64,000 nt of DNA from Desulfobacterales bacterium (GTDB taxonomy: Bacteria; Desulfobacterota; Desulfobacteria; Desulfobacterales; Desulfolunaceae). The position numbers were made by a program, and so were the translations under genes. How positions within the stretch are numbered: the stretch's first letter is position 1; every line of letters begins with the position of its first letter. The notes beneath the pieces are model-generated. The model did no database searches. It saw nothing but the letters and a program-made list of their open reading frames with translations, and was not told the origin of the DNA. Positions 51,460-60,288 of this stretch are shown piece by piece. The stretch spans positions 21,763-85,762 of the forward strand of contig JAKSCC010000294.1 in NCBI GenBank assembly GCA_022360815.1, in the 5' to 3' direction.

Positions 51460-52170
51460 ATGACCCCATCTGAGCTGTCCCACTGCCCAGGCACCTCCGC
51501 ACCTGTTGATGCCGTTTCGGAGCCTTCCCCCCCCCCGGCCAACGATATCCCGGCAAAACTCCAAAACGGAGTCGACAAAACCGGCACCCCCGCCTCTATC
51601 AAGCTTCCGCAGCTGCTGGAGACGGCCAAAGAAAAAGGAGCCACCGACGCCGTTATTCTGGCGCCCCACCAGGTGATCGTCGATGAAACCCTGGCAGAAA
51701 AGTGTCTCTCACCCCGCTGTGAGAACTACGGACTCTCACGCAGCTGCCCCCCCCATGTCACAGGGCCCAAAGATTTTATGGCCATGCTCAAAAATTGCGA
51801 AGCCGCCCTCTTCTTCAAAATTGACCTCCTCAAAGATCTCCTCTTTTCCAGCGACCGAAGAGAGTGTTTCAGGCTTCTTCACCAAGTGGCCTCGGGTATT
51901 GAATCCAAAGCCATCCGATGGGGCTTTAAGGGAGCCAGCGCCTATGCCGGTGGCTCATGCCGAAATATCTTCTGCTATGATGAAGCCTCATGCCGAGTGA
52001 TTGACGAAAAGAGTCCCTGCCGCCACCCCCATACGGCTCGTCCCTCCATGTCTGGTTTCGGGGTGCATGTGGCAAAGCTGATGGAGACAGCCGGATGGCA
52101 TGACGACGGCCCCTCTCCTTCACCAGAAGGCATGTCACATGTCTGTGGACTCGTCCTTCTCGCCCAGTAG
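51460..52170 (+). CDS. DUF2284 predicted metal-binding protein
   Basis: The 236-residue cytoplasmic protein has conserved Cys clusters: KCLSPRCENYGLSRSCPPHV (about 80-100), GGSCRNIFCYDEASCRV (about 165-182) and a C-terminal HVCGLVLL. They fit a metal or Fe-S binding role for DUF2284, whose function is unknown. A Pro-rich, low-complexity stretch precedes the domain. The start is set by GGAG 7 nt before this ATG. There is an in-frame ATG 18 nt earlier. Confidence 0.78.
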   Translation: MTPSELSHCPGTSAPVDAVSEPSPPPANDIPAKLQNGVDKTGTPASIKLPQLLETAKEKGATDAVILAPHQVIVDETLAEKCLSPRCENYGLSRSCPPHVTGPKDFMAMLKNCEAALFFKIDLLKDLLFSSDRRECFRLLHQVASGIESKAIRWGFKGASAYAGGSCRNIFCYDEASCRVIDEKSPCRHPHTARPSMSGFGVHVAKLMETAGWHDDGPSPSPEGMSHVCGLVLLAQ

Positions 52171-52195
52171 GCCTTTTTTTTATACCGTCATTCCG

Positions 52196-52240
52196 GGCAG
52201 GGGTTGCCTTTAAAAACCTCTATTAAACCTGACCCCTGCC
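52196..52240. repeat. Inverted repeat between DUF2284 and the aminotransferase leader
   Basis: GGCAGGGGT and ACCCCTGCC are perfect inverted copies 27 nt apart. No T run follows on either strand, so the function is not clear. Confidence 0.45.
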
Positions 52241-52357
52241 TCGAGTTATGGAAATATTGGCAGGCTTTTGAGTCAAAAAAACCGTGGTTTCTCGAAAACC
52301 CAACGTCCTCTTTGAGGTAGGCGGGCCAGAATTTACCCCTCTCAAAGTCGGTAACCC

Positions 52358-52386
52358 TTGACACGGCCCCCAAACACCCCTTAAAA
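52358..52386 (+). promoter_or_regulatory. Candidate promoter of the attenuator leader
   Basis: TTGACA (52358-52363), 17 bp, TTAAAA (52381-52386). The -35 is perfect, the -10 weak. Transcription would begin about 45 nt before the leader peptide. Confidence 0.5.
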
Positions 52387-52438
52387 AAGGGCGTCGGTTT
52401 TTGATAAAAACTGCTCGATTATTTTTTTCAGGATCAAT

Positions 52439-52522
52439 ATGAATTCACGTACCTGCCACATACTGGCGGCGGCCGCGGCCATGAGGTCAACTCATTGTCG
52501 TTTACGCTGCCATCTGATATAG
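52439..52522 (+). CDS. Leader peptide with five consecutive alanine codons
   Basis: A 27-codon open frame with AGGAT 6 nt before its ATG. Codons 10-14 (52466-52480) are GCG GCG GCC GCG GCC, five alanines in a row inside ILAAAAAM. The peptide has no domain. Its control-codon run, followed at once by an RNA hairpin and an intrinsic terminator ahead of an aminotransferase, is the layout of an attenuation leader peptide. The composition fits regulation by charged alanine tRNA. Confidence 0.6.
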   Translation: MNSRTCHILAAAAAMRSTHCRLRCHLI

Positions 52523-52579
52523 ATTTTACCTTGCAGTAAGAACGCCATGGGTTGACGACGACAACCCATGGCTTTTTTT
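52481..52579 (+). promoter_or_regulatory. Transcription attenuator of the aminotransferase gene
   Basis: Three mutually exclusive pairings are visible. ATGAG (52481-52485) pairs with CTCAT (52491-52495), directly after the alanine codons. GTCAACTCAT (52486-52495) pairs with ATGGGTTGAC (52547-52556), ten pairs with one G-U, as the antiterminator. GCCATGGGTTG (52544-52554) pairs with CAACCCATGGC (52562-52572) and is followed by T7, as the terminator. Stalling at the alanine codons would block the first stem and favour the antiterminator. Confidence 0.65.
52544..52579 (+). terminator. Intrinsic terminator inside the attenuator
   Basis: A perfect 11-bp stem with a 7-nt loop, followed by T7. It lies 72 bp before the aminotransferase start codon and has no full-length gene upstream closer than 370 bp. 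Confidence 0.9.
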
Positions 52580-52650
52580 ATGCCCAGAGTTGCCGCCCGG
52601 GGCACCTCCCCTTCCCAGAGCCTTCTTACCCAAACCCCATGGAGGCTTTT

Positions 52651-53844
52651 ATGCACGAAAAAAAAAATGTCCGATACTCAGAGCGAATGGAACACCTGCC
52701 CCCATACCTCTTTGGCATGATCAACAAGATGAAAATGGAAAAGCGCAGAAACGGACTGGATGTCATTGATCTGGGCATGGGCAATCCTGTGGATCCGGCA
52801 CCTGATAAAGTGACCGAAATGCTCTGCAAGGTGGCCAACGACCCCAAAAGCCATCGCTACCCCGTAGCAGGCGGCATCAAACATCTGAAGCAGGAACTCT
52901 CCATCATGTACGACAAGGAGTATGGGGTCTCTCTCAATCCCGACTCCGAGGTGATCACCACCATCGGCTCCAAAGAGGGCGTCTCTCATCTCTGCCTTGC
53001 CCTCATGGGGCCCGGCGACACCGTCATGGTGCCCACTCCGGCTTTTCCCATCCACATCTACGCCGCCATTATCGCAGGAGCCAACGTGGTGCGAGTTCCC
53101 ATGGCCGACGACGAAACCATGCTTCGCCAGATCGCCAACCTCTGCGACTCCATGTACCCGACCCCTAAAGTTCTCATGCTCAACTATCCCCACAACCCCA
53201 CCGGCCAGGTCACCAACACCGATTTTTTCAAAGAGGTGGTGAAACTTGCCAAACGATACCGGTTTATGATCATTCAAGATTTTGCCTACGCTCGGGTCAC
53301 CTTTGATGGCTACAAAGCCCCCAGCATCTTTGAGGTAGACGGTGCCAAAGATGTGGCGGTGGAGTTTGGATCGTTTTCAAAGTCTTACAACATGGCTGGC
53401 TGGCGCATGGGGTACTGCGTGGGCAACACCGATATGATCAAAGGCTTAGAAAAAATCAAAGGGTACTATGACTACGGCATCTTCACCGCCATCCAAGCCG
53501 CAGGCATTGTGGCCCTTCGCGAATGCGAACCCAATATCACCGAACAAGTAGAGATCTATAAAAAACGCCGGGACACCCTCTGTGAGGTGCTCCAGCGCAT
53601 GGAGTGGGAGGTCACGCCCCCCAAAGCCGGCATGTTTGTGTGGGTAAAAATCCCTGAACGCTACAAAAATACCCAAGACTCCATGGCCTTTGCCCTGGAG
53701 CTCATGGAGAAAGCCAATGTGGCTGTGGCCCCCGGTGCCGGGTTCAGCCGTGAAGGAGAAGGCTACCTGCGCCTGGCCCTTGTGGAAAACGAGGAGCGCA
53801 TCAGACAAGCCCTCCGCCAGATTCGCCAAGCAGATATCTCTTAG
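52651..53844 (+). CDS. alaC: Class I/II aminotransferase, alanine transaminase (AlaC)-like
   Basis: The 397-residue fold-type I PLP enzyme has IDLGMGNPVDPAPD near residue 40, NYPHNPTGQVTN (about 172), DFAYARVTFDG (about 210) and the PLP lysine in EFGSFSKSYNMAGWRMGY (about 240). The motifs and the N-terminal MHEKKNVRYSERMEHLPPYLF match AlaC-type glutamate-pyruvate aminotransferases. GGAGG precedes the ATG, and an upstream in-frame start runs through the terminator. The alanine-codon attenuator before it supports a role in alanine synthesis. Confidence 0.85.
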   Translation: MHEKKNVRYSERMEHLPPYLFGMINKMKMEKRRNGLDVIDLGMGNPVDPAPDKVTEMLCKVANDPKSHRYPVAGGIKHLKQELSIMYDKEYGVSLNPDSEVITTIGSKEGVSHLCLALMGPGDTVMVPTPAFPIHIYAAIIAGANVVRVPMADDETMLRQIANLCDSMYPTPKVLMLNYPHNPTGQVTNTDFFKEVVKLAKRYRFMIIQDFAYARVTFDGYKAPSIFEVDGAKDVAVEFGSFSKSYNMAGWRMGYCVGNTDMIKGLEKIKGYYDYGIFTAIQAAGIVALRECEPNITEQVEIYKKRRDTLCEVLQRMEWEVTPPKAGMFVWVKIPERYKNTQDSMAFALELMEKANVAVAPGAGFSREGEGYLRLALVENEERIRQALRQIRQADIS

Positions 53845-53919
53845 AGAACATATGGTGAATGCTCACGACAACGCGTGTGTCACACGAACCTTGGGGCATT
53901 CACCTCATGATCATCCCTG

Positions 53920-54810
53920 CTACGATCGGTTGTTGTTCATCCTGCGATCCAGCACGGCAATGGCCCGAGAAAGGGAAAAGGTGAGAATAAAATAGAGAAG
54001 AGTCACGGTAATCCAGACCTCAAAGGTAAGAAAGGTGGCGCTCATCACCTCCATCCCTTGAAAGGTGAGTTCCTGAATGGAGATCACGCTCATGATGGCT
54101 GAATCTTTGATGGTTGAGAGAAACTGGCCGGCAAGGGGGGAAAGAATTTTTCTCAAAGCCTGGGGAAGAATCACAAAAACAAAACTCTGATGTTCTTTAA
54201 GCCCTGTGGCCCGTGCCGCTTCCCACTGACCATGCGGTACTGACACCAGCCCGCCTCGAACAATCTCAGTCACATAGGCTCCTTCGTAAAGGGCCAATGT
54301 AAGCACCGCCGAAAAAAAAGCATTGATATGGGCTTCTTTAGCAAAAAGAAACCCCACCACAGCCCGGGTCACATTCGAGCTCTCCCGCAGCATGGTATCA
54401 AGCCCCAAATAATCAAGAAACTGACTGCTGATAAAAAAATAAAAAAGAAAAACCAGCACCAGGGAGGGAATGTTTCGAATGCTCTCCACATAAAGCCACC
54501 CCAGAAACCTTTGGGCCGGAGAGCCATGGGCACGCATGGCTCCCACCACCACCCCAATCACAGAGGCCAAAAGCGTGGCCCAGATGCTGAGCCTTACCGT
54601 GGTAAAAAACCCGATTAAAAGAAGATTGGCAACCCAACCCGAATCGGTACGCGTTACCAAATAGGAAGGGATCACCCCCCACTCCCACCGGTAATCCAAA
54701 ACCACACCCACGCGCTGAAAAAACCAGATCAAAAATCCGGCCACCAGCACGAGGGCCACAACATCCACCACCCCGAACCGATACACTCGTGCTCCAGAAA
54801 CCTGCAACAT
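53920..54810 (-). CDS. Polar amino acid ABC transporter permease (HisM type)
   Basis: The 296-residue membrane protein has five or more helices and the EAA motif that contacts the ATPase: QWEAARATGLKEHQSFVFVILPQALR (about 205-230). It is longer than most HisM permeases because of an extra N-terminal helix (about 14-32). It starts 3 bp after the stop of the binding-protein gene. It is the last of three genes: permease, binding protein, permease. No ATPase gene accompanies them in the window. Confidence 0.85.
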   Translation of the reverse strand: MLQVSGARVYRFGVVDVVALVLVAGFLIWFFQRVGVVLDYRWEWGVIPSYLVTRTDSGWVANLLLIGFFTTVRLSIWATLLASVIGVVVGAMRAHGSPAQRFLGWLYVESIRNIPSLVLVFLFYFFISSQFLDYLGLDTMLRESSNVTRAVVGFLFAKEAHINAFFSAVLTLALYEGAYVTEIVRGGLVSVPHGQWEAARATGLKEHQSFVFVILPQALRKILSPLAGQFLSTIKDSAIMSVISIQELTFQGMEVMSATFLTFEVWITVTLLYFILTFSLSRAIAVLDRRMNNNRS

Positions 54811-54813
54811 GGT

Positions 54814-55614
54814 CTACTTCACCCGATCTTCCCAGTCCCGTGTTTCAAACCAATAGGCCTTGGTCTCTGCTAAAAATCCTTCGGCCTCCTTCACTCGAAT
54901 CCAATTGTTGAAAAAATTCAAGGTATCCACATCCCCTTTTCGAACGGCAAATCCTATGGGTTCTTTGGTAAAAGCACGGCTTATGGGAACCGTCAGCTTG
55001 CCGGGGTACTTCAAGGCTTGAAACCGAGGAAGAGGGGCCGAGGCGACCACCGCATGAACACGGCCCAGATAGAGCTCTTGAAGAGCCTGACTCTCGTTTT
55101 CAAAAAACCTTAAATTCGCCTTTGGAAACTGTTTTTTGGCGGCCATGGCTGCAGTGGTTCCGGTACGGGCCGCAATGGTGATGCTTTTCTGATTGAAATC
55201 TTCAAAGGTGGAAAGCCCCTTGGACCTGCTCTTGTGGGAGACCATGGACATACCGGAATAGTCATAAGGAATGGAAAAATTCACCTTTAGGTTCCGCTTG
55301 GGCGTAATGCCCATGCCTCCAATGATCACATCAAACTTTCCTGTAAGAAGTGCCGGAATAATCCCGGACCAATTTGTAGGCACAAACTCCACGTCCACCT
55401 CCATATCTTTGGCCAACTGACGCGCCACATCGATCTCAAAACCGATGAGCCGTCCTCCTTTATCCCGCATAGCCCAAGGTACAAACGTGGACATACCCAC
55501 TCGAATCACCCCTCTTTTCTGAATAGTGTCGATCAGCGGCTCTTTGGCTACCGCGCTTTCTACCCATACCGCCATCAGAAGTCCTGTTACCAGCGCCACA
55601 ATCAACCGTTTCAT
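54814..55614 (-). CDS. Amino acid ABC transporter substrate-binding protein
   Basis: This 266-residue periplasmic protein has a signal peptide (MKRLIVALVTGLLMAVWVESAVA). It carries the family-3 solute-binding motif FEIDVARQLAKDM near residue 61, preceded by RVGMSTFVPWAMRDKGGR. GGMGITPKRNLKVNFSIPYDYSGM (about 95-118) is the second marker. Members bind polar amino acids such as His, Gln or Glu. The start was set by GGAGAC before the signal peptide. Confidence 0.88.
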   Translation of the reverse strand: MKRLIVALVTGLLMAVWVESAVAKEPLIDTIQKRGVIRVGMSTFVPWAMRDKGGRLIGFEIDVARQLAKDMEVDVEFVPTNWSGIIPALLTGKFDVIIGGMGITPKRNLKVNFSIPYDYSGMSMVSHKSRSKGLSTFEDFNQKSITIAARTGTTAAMAAKKQFPKANLRFFENESQALQELYLGRVHAVVASAPLPRFQALKYPGKLTVPISRAFTKEPIGFAVRKGDVDTLNFFNNWIRVKEAEGFLAETKAYWFETRDWEDRVK

Positions 55615-55688
55615 GTGAGTCTCCCTGTCAAAAGTGATAAAATCATGCCCCACACATCAGGCCCTCGTCTTTGACCAAAGCCTCTCTT

Positions 55689-56480
55689 TTATACAGGCCG
55701 TCCCTGGACGACCGATCTCTCCCAACGAGTAATAAGCCCCGACAGTGTGGCTGTCAGCATGAGATAACAGAGGGCCACGGTAAACCACACTTCAAAGGTG
55801 AGAAAGGTTTCAGCCACAATGCTCTGCCCCTGCATGGTCAAGTCAAAGATAGAGATGGTGCTTACAAGGGCCGAATCTTTAATAAGAGAGACCCCCTGGC
55901 CAGCCAGCATGGGAAGCATCTGACGCAGGGCTTGGGGAAGCACCACATCGACAAAGGCCCTCCAGGAGGTCATTCCAAGGCTAAAGGACGCTTCCCACTG
56001 CCCTTTATCCACCGCCACAATGGCCGAACGAATAATCTCAGTGGCATAGGCCCCCTCAAAAAGGGAAAGAGCCAACACCGCCGATGCAAAAGGCGAGATA
56101 TCCAACACCGGTGAAACCACAAAATAGATCACAAAGAGTTGAATCAGAAGCGGTGTATTGCGAATCGATTCCACATACCCCACCACCAGCGCATTGAGAA
56201 CCGGCGAGTTGGTGAGTCGCATCATGGCCGACGAAAACCCTATAAAAAGGGTTAAAATCAGACTCACCCCTGAAATTTTCAAGGTGACCCCCAGCCCTTT
56301 TAAAAGCAGACCCGCCTCAAGGCCTTCATCCCCCAGCTTCACCAGGTAAGGCCAAATGCGATACCACTGCCAGTTATACTCCAAATGGCTGTAGCCATAA
56401 GCGAAAGCACCCGCCAGAATCATCAGAACCAATACTGCGCTGCCGTACGTTTTCCCCCACTCTTTCCAGTTTATCAACAC
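55689..56480 (-). CDS. Polar amino acid ABC transporter permease (HisM type)
   Basis: The 263-residue membrane protein has an N-terminal helix (about 12-31) and a standard HisMP permease core with the EAA loop GQWEASFSLGMTSWRAFVDVVLPQALRQM (about 170-198). It is the first of the three transport genes and pairs with the second permease as the heterodimeric channel. A plausible ribosome site is not clear. The ATPase must be encoded elsewhere. Confidence 0.85.
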   Translation of the reverse strand: MLINWKEWGKTYGSAVLVLMILAGAFAYGYSHLEYNWQWYRIWPYLVKLGDEGLEAGLLLKGLGVTLKISGVSLILTLFIGFSSAMMRLTNSPVLNALVVGYVESIRNTPLLIQLFVIYFVVSPVLDISPFASAVLALSLFEGAYATEIIRSAIVAVDKGQWEASFSLGMTSWRAFVDVVLPQALRQMLPMLAGQGVSLIKDSALVSTISIFDLTMQGQSIVAETFLTFEVWFTVALCYLMLTATLSGLITRWERSVVQGRPV

Positions 56481-57116
56481 CGACCCCGCAAATCGCTACG
56501 CCACCCTAGCCTCGCAAAGGATTCACGCCTAACGGCACATCTCAGACGCGTTAAAAAGACTTTTACCTGTGCCATTTTCAAAAAAAGAGCGGCTGGGGCA
56601 TAGCCAAATAGAACGCATCCGTGCCTTGCATAGCCAAGGAAATGCAAAACACGGTGCGCTGTTCTGTAAATTGTTTTTTGAATCCAGATTTAAGGAAAAA
56701 AAGCTTCCTGAAAAAAGTCGACAACAAAGGCCTCAATGGAGAATGGAACATACGGGCTTTTTAGGAAGCATCAATGTAAGACATGGTGTGCATCGTCTTA
56801 GGCGATGCATGGGCAGGGGGATCGCACAGGGGCGGGCTTCAAGCATCCGTGCGTTTCTGCGGCATAGAGGCCGCCGCAACATCAAGGAAAATCCCCACCA
56901 TTTGTTGCAAGGCATTGTATAGAAAAGAAACCTCAAACACAAGGAGATCAGCAAAACAAAGCAGGGTCGCCGCATCGTATGACACGCTTTCACAGACTCA
57001 TCCCCATTGACTTCTCAAAGAGAGAGAGCTACCTTCAGCCCCCGGAATGGAAAAAATACCATTTCACTTTTTCCACTGTCATCCCGTTTACTTACAAAGC
57101 CAAGGAGGCCTTTAAC
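56481..57116. other. Long intergenic region with small inverted repeats
   Basis: About 630 bp between divergent genes. I see TGCATCG/CGATGCA at 56789-56809 and a nested CCGTG/CACGG with CCTTG/CAAGG near 56610-56660. No convincing coding frame or promoter was recognised. The ribosome site AAGGAGG at 57101-57107 belongs to the PAS-LuxR gene. Confidence 0.35.
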
Positions 57117-58400
57117 ATGACCACAGACGCCCAAGAGATCATTGCCACCCTCACGCGACGTATTGAGGAGCTTGAGCGTGGCGCACGCTTTACGGGCCTG
57201 CTGGAGCAGGGCCCCGATGCCGTCTATGTGATTGATGTTTCAGGCAACTTTGTGGATGCCAATGACACTGCTCTTGAAATGATGGGCTTTTCACGAAGCG
57301 ACATCCCCCATCTCAACTTCTTTGAGATGATTCGCAAAGACCAGAAAGAGAAAACCCTGGCCATCTTAAAAGACCACGACATGCGCACCAACTTCTCCAG
57401 AGCCTTGGAGTATCAGGTCAAGTGCAACGATGAGTCTCTCATCTGGATCCAGACACGAGCCTCCCTTGTCAAAGAGAGAAACGGCGAGCTTCTTCTTCGT
57501 GGCATTGCCGTGGACGTTACAGATCGCAAAAAAAGGGAAGAAGAGCTTAAAGAGCGGGAAGAGAACCTCTCCATGGCTTTGGAAGGCGCAGAGCTCGGAA
57601 TATGGCACTGGGATACCACACAACGCGTTGTCACCATGGAGAAGGGGTGGGGCAAGCAGTTCAGCCAAGAGTCCGGGGAATCTATCACCCAGGAGATCTT
57701 TCTTTCCCGCCTCCACCCCAACGAAATGAAGATGCTCTCTGAAGCGTTTAAAGCCCACCTGTGCGGCGAAACCAATGCCATTCATGTTCGCCATCGCCTC
57801 AAAAGCCTTCAGGGAACCTGGCACTGGATGAGCACGCGAGGAAAAGCGGTGGAATTTTCTTCGAATGGCAGGGTGTTAAAAGTGGCAGGGACCTTTCTTG
57901 ATATCACCTCTCAGGTGCGCATGGAAAAAGCACTGGCCAGACAAAAAGCAGCGGTGGAAGAGAAGATGAACCGTCTGGAGGAGAGCCAGGCCGCTTTGAA
58001 GGCGATTTTGGGCCAACGCGAAAAAGATCGGGAGGAGATGGGAGAAAACATGACAGCCACCCTCAGCCACTTGGTTCTTCCCGCTCTGGAAAAGGTGGGT
58101 GAAGCCACCCTCTCGTCCGGCCAAAGGCACCACCTGGAAGCGGCCATGACAAGCCTTTCAGAGATCGTCTCACCGTTTACAAGACGCCTGACCTCTCCTT
58201 TCTTCAATCTCACCCCCATGGAGCTGAAGGTGGCAGAGTTTATTCGCCAAGGCCATACGTCCAAAGAGATGGCCCTCACCTTGAATCTCTCCAAGGGCAC
58301 CATCGACTTTCACAGAAACAACATTCGAAAAAAGCTGGGGCTCAACAAATCCGGAACCAACCTGCGCACTCAGCTCCTCTCTCTCACCCACCATACCTGA
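57117..58400 (+). CDS. PAS-PAS-LuxR transcriptional regulator
   Basis: The 427-residue protein has a coiled start, a first PAS domain (about 20-135: GPDAVYVIDVSGNFVDANDTALEMMGFSRSDI), and a second PAS/PAC (about 155-275: WHWDTTQRV...VAGTFLDITSQV). A coiled linker (about 280-320) and a C-terminal LuxR/GerE HTH (LTPMELKVAEFIRQGHTSKEMALTLNLSKGTIDFHRNNIRKKLGL, about 370-415) follow. It lacks a receiver domain, so the PAS domains are the likely sensors. AAGGAGG precedes the ATG. It is 340 bp upstream of a FadL-type porin gene. Confidence 0.87.
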   Translation: MTTDAQEIIATLTRRIEELERGARFTGLLEQGPDAVYVIDVSGNFVDANDTALEMMGFSRSDIPHLNFFEMIRKDQKEKTLAILKDHDMRTNFSRALEYQVKCNDESLIWIQTRASLVKERNGELLLRGIAVDVTDRKKREEELKEREENLSMALEGAELGIWHWDTTQRVVTMEKGWGKQFSQESGESITQEIFLSRLHPNEMKMLSEAFKAHLCGETNAIHVRHRLKSLQGTWHWMSTRGKAVEFSSNGRVLKVAGTFLDITSQVRMEKALARQKAAVEEKMNRLEESQAALKAILGQREKDREEMGENMTATLSHLVLPALEKVGEATLSSGQRHHLEAAMTSLSEIVSPFTRRLTSPFFNLTPMELKVAEFIRQGHTSKEMALTLNLSKGTIDFHRNNIRKKLGLNKSGTNLRTQLLSLTHHT

Positions 58401-58743
58401 CTCCTTTACCACCAAAACATAAAATCGCACCCAAAACTCCGTTTTGAACACAAGAAGCTCGATTCTCTTTCATAAACCGTTAACCCCACTATTTCCAGCC
58501 CATCATTTCAATCCTGCCCCATGGAAAGTATAGGTTTTTACCCTGCATTTTCCATAGATTCTTTCCATATTGTCATTCCCTTACGCTCCGGGCATGCTGT
58601 GTGCGCCTGGAATCACCATTCTAGCGTTTCACCAACGCGCTTCTGGGCAACCATACCTCAGCCGGGCCACCCGCCCGGCTCTCTTTAAACCGCTGATGCC
58701 CTGCAACACCAGGGACCATCACCCAGACAGATGTTGAGGATTC
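58401..58743. other. Promoter region of the FadL-type gene with repeated TTTCCAT words
   Basis: No gene is present. ATGGAAAG (58521-58528) is inverted relative to TTTCCAT (58549-58555) and TTTCCAT (58562-58568). This repeated word could be a binding site for the adjacent LuxR-type or MarR-type regulator. No clear terminator follows the upstream gene. Confidence 0.35.
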
Positions 58744-59979
58744 ATGAAACGAGCTCTCTCTACCTTCACTGCCCTGCTGACACTCCTTGCAGCCTCTTCC
58801 GCATGGGCCGGAATGGTCGACACTTATGGTATCGGCGCACGGGCAGCCGCCATGGGAGGGGCCGTCAGCGCGTCTGCCTCACCTGCATTTGCCCCCTACT
58901 ACAACCCTGCCGCGCTCACAAAGGCCAAGAGGGCTTCCATCACAGCAGGCAGCCTGGTCACCCAACCTGAAGTTTCCATTGACAATTATTCAATGAAAGA
59001 AGAACCATCCACCGATTTTACAGATGACACCGATCCTCTGGTGGTCCCCCACATCTCAGCGGTTCTGCCCATGGGTGACCGCTTCACCGCGGGTGTCGCT
59101 GTCTATGTGCCTTGGGGAATGAAGATCGACTGGAAAAAAAACACCCTTGGAGCACACAACAGCTACCATTCGGAGTACCTCAGAGAGGTGATTACCCCCA
59201 CACTGGCGTGGAAAGCCACGGACAAGCTCTCCATTGGTGGCGGCATCTCCTTCGGGCAGTCGGAAACCGGTGCCAGTTTCATCCGATATAAATCCAACAC
59301 AACATTTGAAGGCAAACTCAAAGACGACTTCAACACCTCATTCAATGTCGGAGCCCTCTACCAGGCCACCGACCGCCTCTCCATGGGCCTCACCTACCGA
59401 AGCCGCACCAGCGCAGACTTTGAGGGAGATCTCAAAATCAATGGTGTCAAGACCACCACAGTAAAGATGTCCTATGACCATCCCGAACAGATCCAAACGG
59501 GAGTGGCCTACCGGCTTGGAGAGACAAAGAACATCCTTGTGGAAGCCGATGCCACCTGGACCAACTGGAGCATCAACAAATCTCAGCTTGAAACTTTTTC
59601 TCCAGCTATTCACAACCAAAACAGCAAAGAAACTCCTCGAAACTGGGACGACACGGTTAAATACAGCCTGGGTGTGGAGTGGGTGTTGAGCCCCACCGTC
59701 ACCCTTCGTGGCGGCTACCTCTGGGATCCCACCCCGGTTCCCGACGAGAGCCTCGACTTTATCTGGCCCGACGGCGACAAGCACATCCTCTCCATCGGCA
59801 CCGGCCTCACCTTTGGCCAGTTCACCGTGGACATTGCAGCCAGCTATGCCAACATTCCCGGCAGACGGGTGATTAAAGGCGAATCCGGCGCCCTCAACCC
59901 CAGCTACGGAAAAAAAGTCTCTCTTGTTGCCGATGGAAAAGTCTACAATATCGGAATTACCACCACCTACCATTTTTAA
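58744..59979 (+). CDS. OmpP1/FadL-family outer-membrane transporter
   Basis: The 411-residue beta-barrel protein has a signal peptide (1-22) and the diagnostic N-terminus VDTYGIGARAAAMGGAVSASASPAFAPYYNPAAL, which matches the hatch domain of FadL. A string of amphipathic strands ends in YNIGITTTYHF with the terminal Phe used for barrel insertion. The family carries fatty acids or other hydrophobic compounds across the outer membrane. GTTGAGGATTC precedes the ATG. It stands alone with a terminator after it. Confidence 0.9.
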   Translation: MKRALSTFTALLTLLAASSAWAGMVDTYGIGARAAAMGGAVSASASPAFAPYYNPAALTKAKRASITAGSLVTQPEVSIDNYSMKEEPSTDFTDDTDPLVVPHISAVLPMGDRFTAGVAVYVPWGMKIDWKKNTLGAHNSYHSEYLREVITPTLAWKATDKLSIGGGISFGQSETGASFIRYKSNTTFEGKLKDDFNTSFNVGALYQATDRLSMGLTYRSRTSADFEGDLKINGVKTTTVKMSYDHPEQIQTGVAYRLGETKNILVEADATWTNWSINKSQLETFSPAIHNQNSKETPRNWDDTVKYSLGVEWVLSPTVTLRGGYLWDPTPVPDESLDFIWPDGDKHILSIGTGLTFGQFTVDIAASYANIPGRRVIKGESGALNPSYGKKVSLVADGKVYNIGITTTYHF

Positions 59980-60040
59980 AAGCTCTTTTTTGAGCCCCGC
60001 AAATGAGTCGGGTCTTTAACTAAAAAAAGACCCGAGGACC

Positions 60041-60084
60041 AAGAAGAGGCGCAGCTGCCCCCACCAGCTGCGCCTCTTCTTTTG
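60041..60084 (+). terminator. Intrinsic terminator after the FadL-type gene
   Basis: GAAGAGGCGCAGCTG and CAGCTGCGCCTCTTC are perfect 15-bp complements with a 7-nt loop and a TTTT tail. A smaller hairpin, CGGGTCTTT/AAAGACCCG, precedes it. Confidence 0.88.
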
Positions 60085-60288
60085 CCTCATCTCTTCACAT
60101 TTCCCTTGACACACAAGGAGATGAGGGGATACTTTGCGCACAAAGCAACCACCTCACGGGCTCAGCAATTCTCTGCACTTCCCGTTAAAAGCCCCCCTTT
60201 TCTACTCAAAGCACAAAGAGAGAGGGACCACACCTGCTGCGCTCGGTTTCGAAGACAACCACCGACCCAACACGGAGCCACCTGCCCT

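Noticed and set aside
52552..52650. 33-codon extension of the aminotransferase
   Set aside because: It would start inside the terminator loop; a good ribosome site precedes the ATG at 52651.
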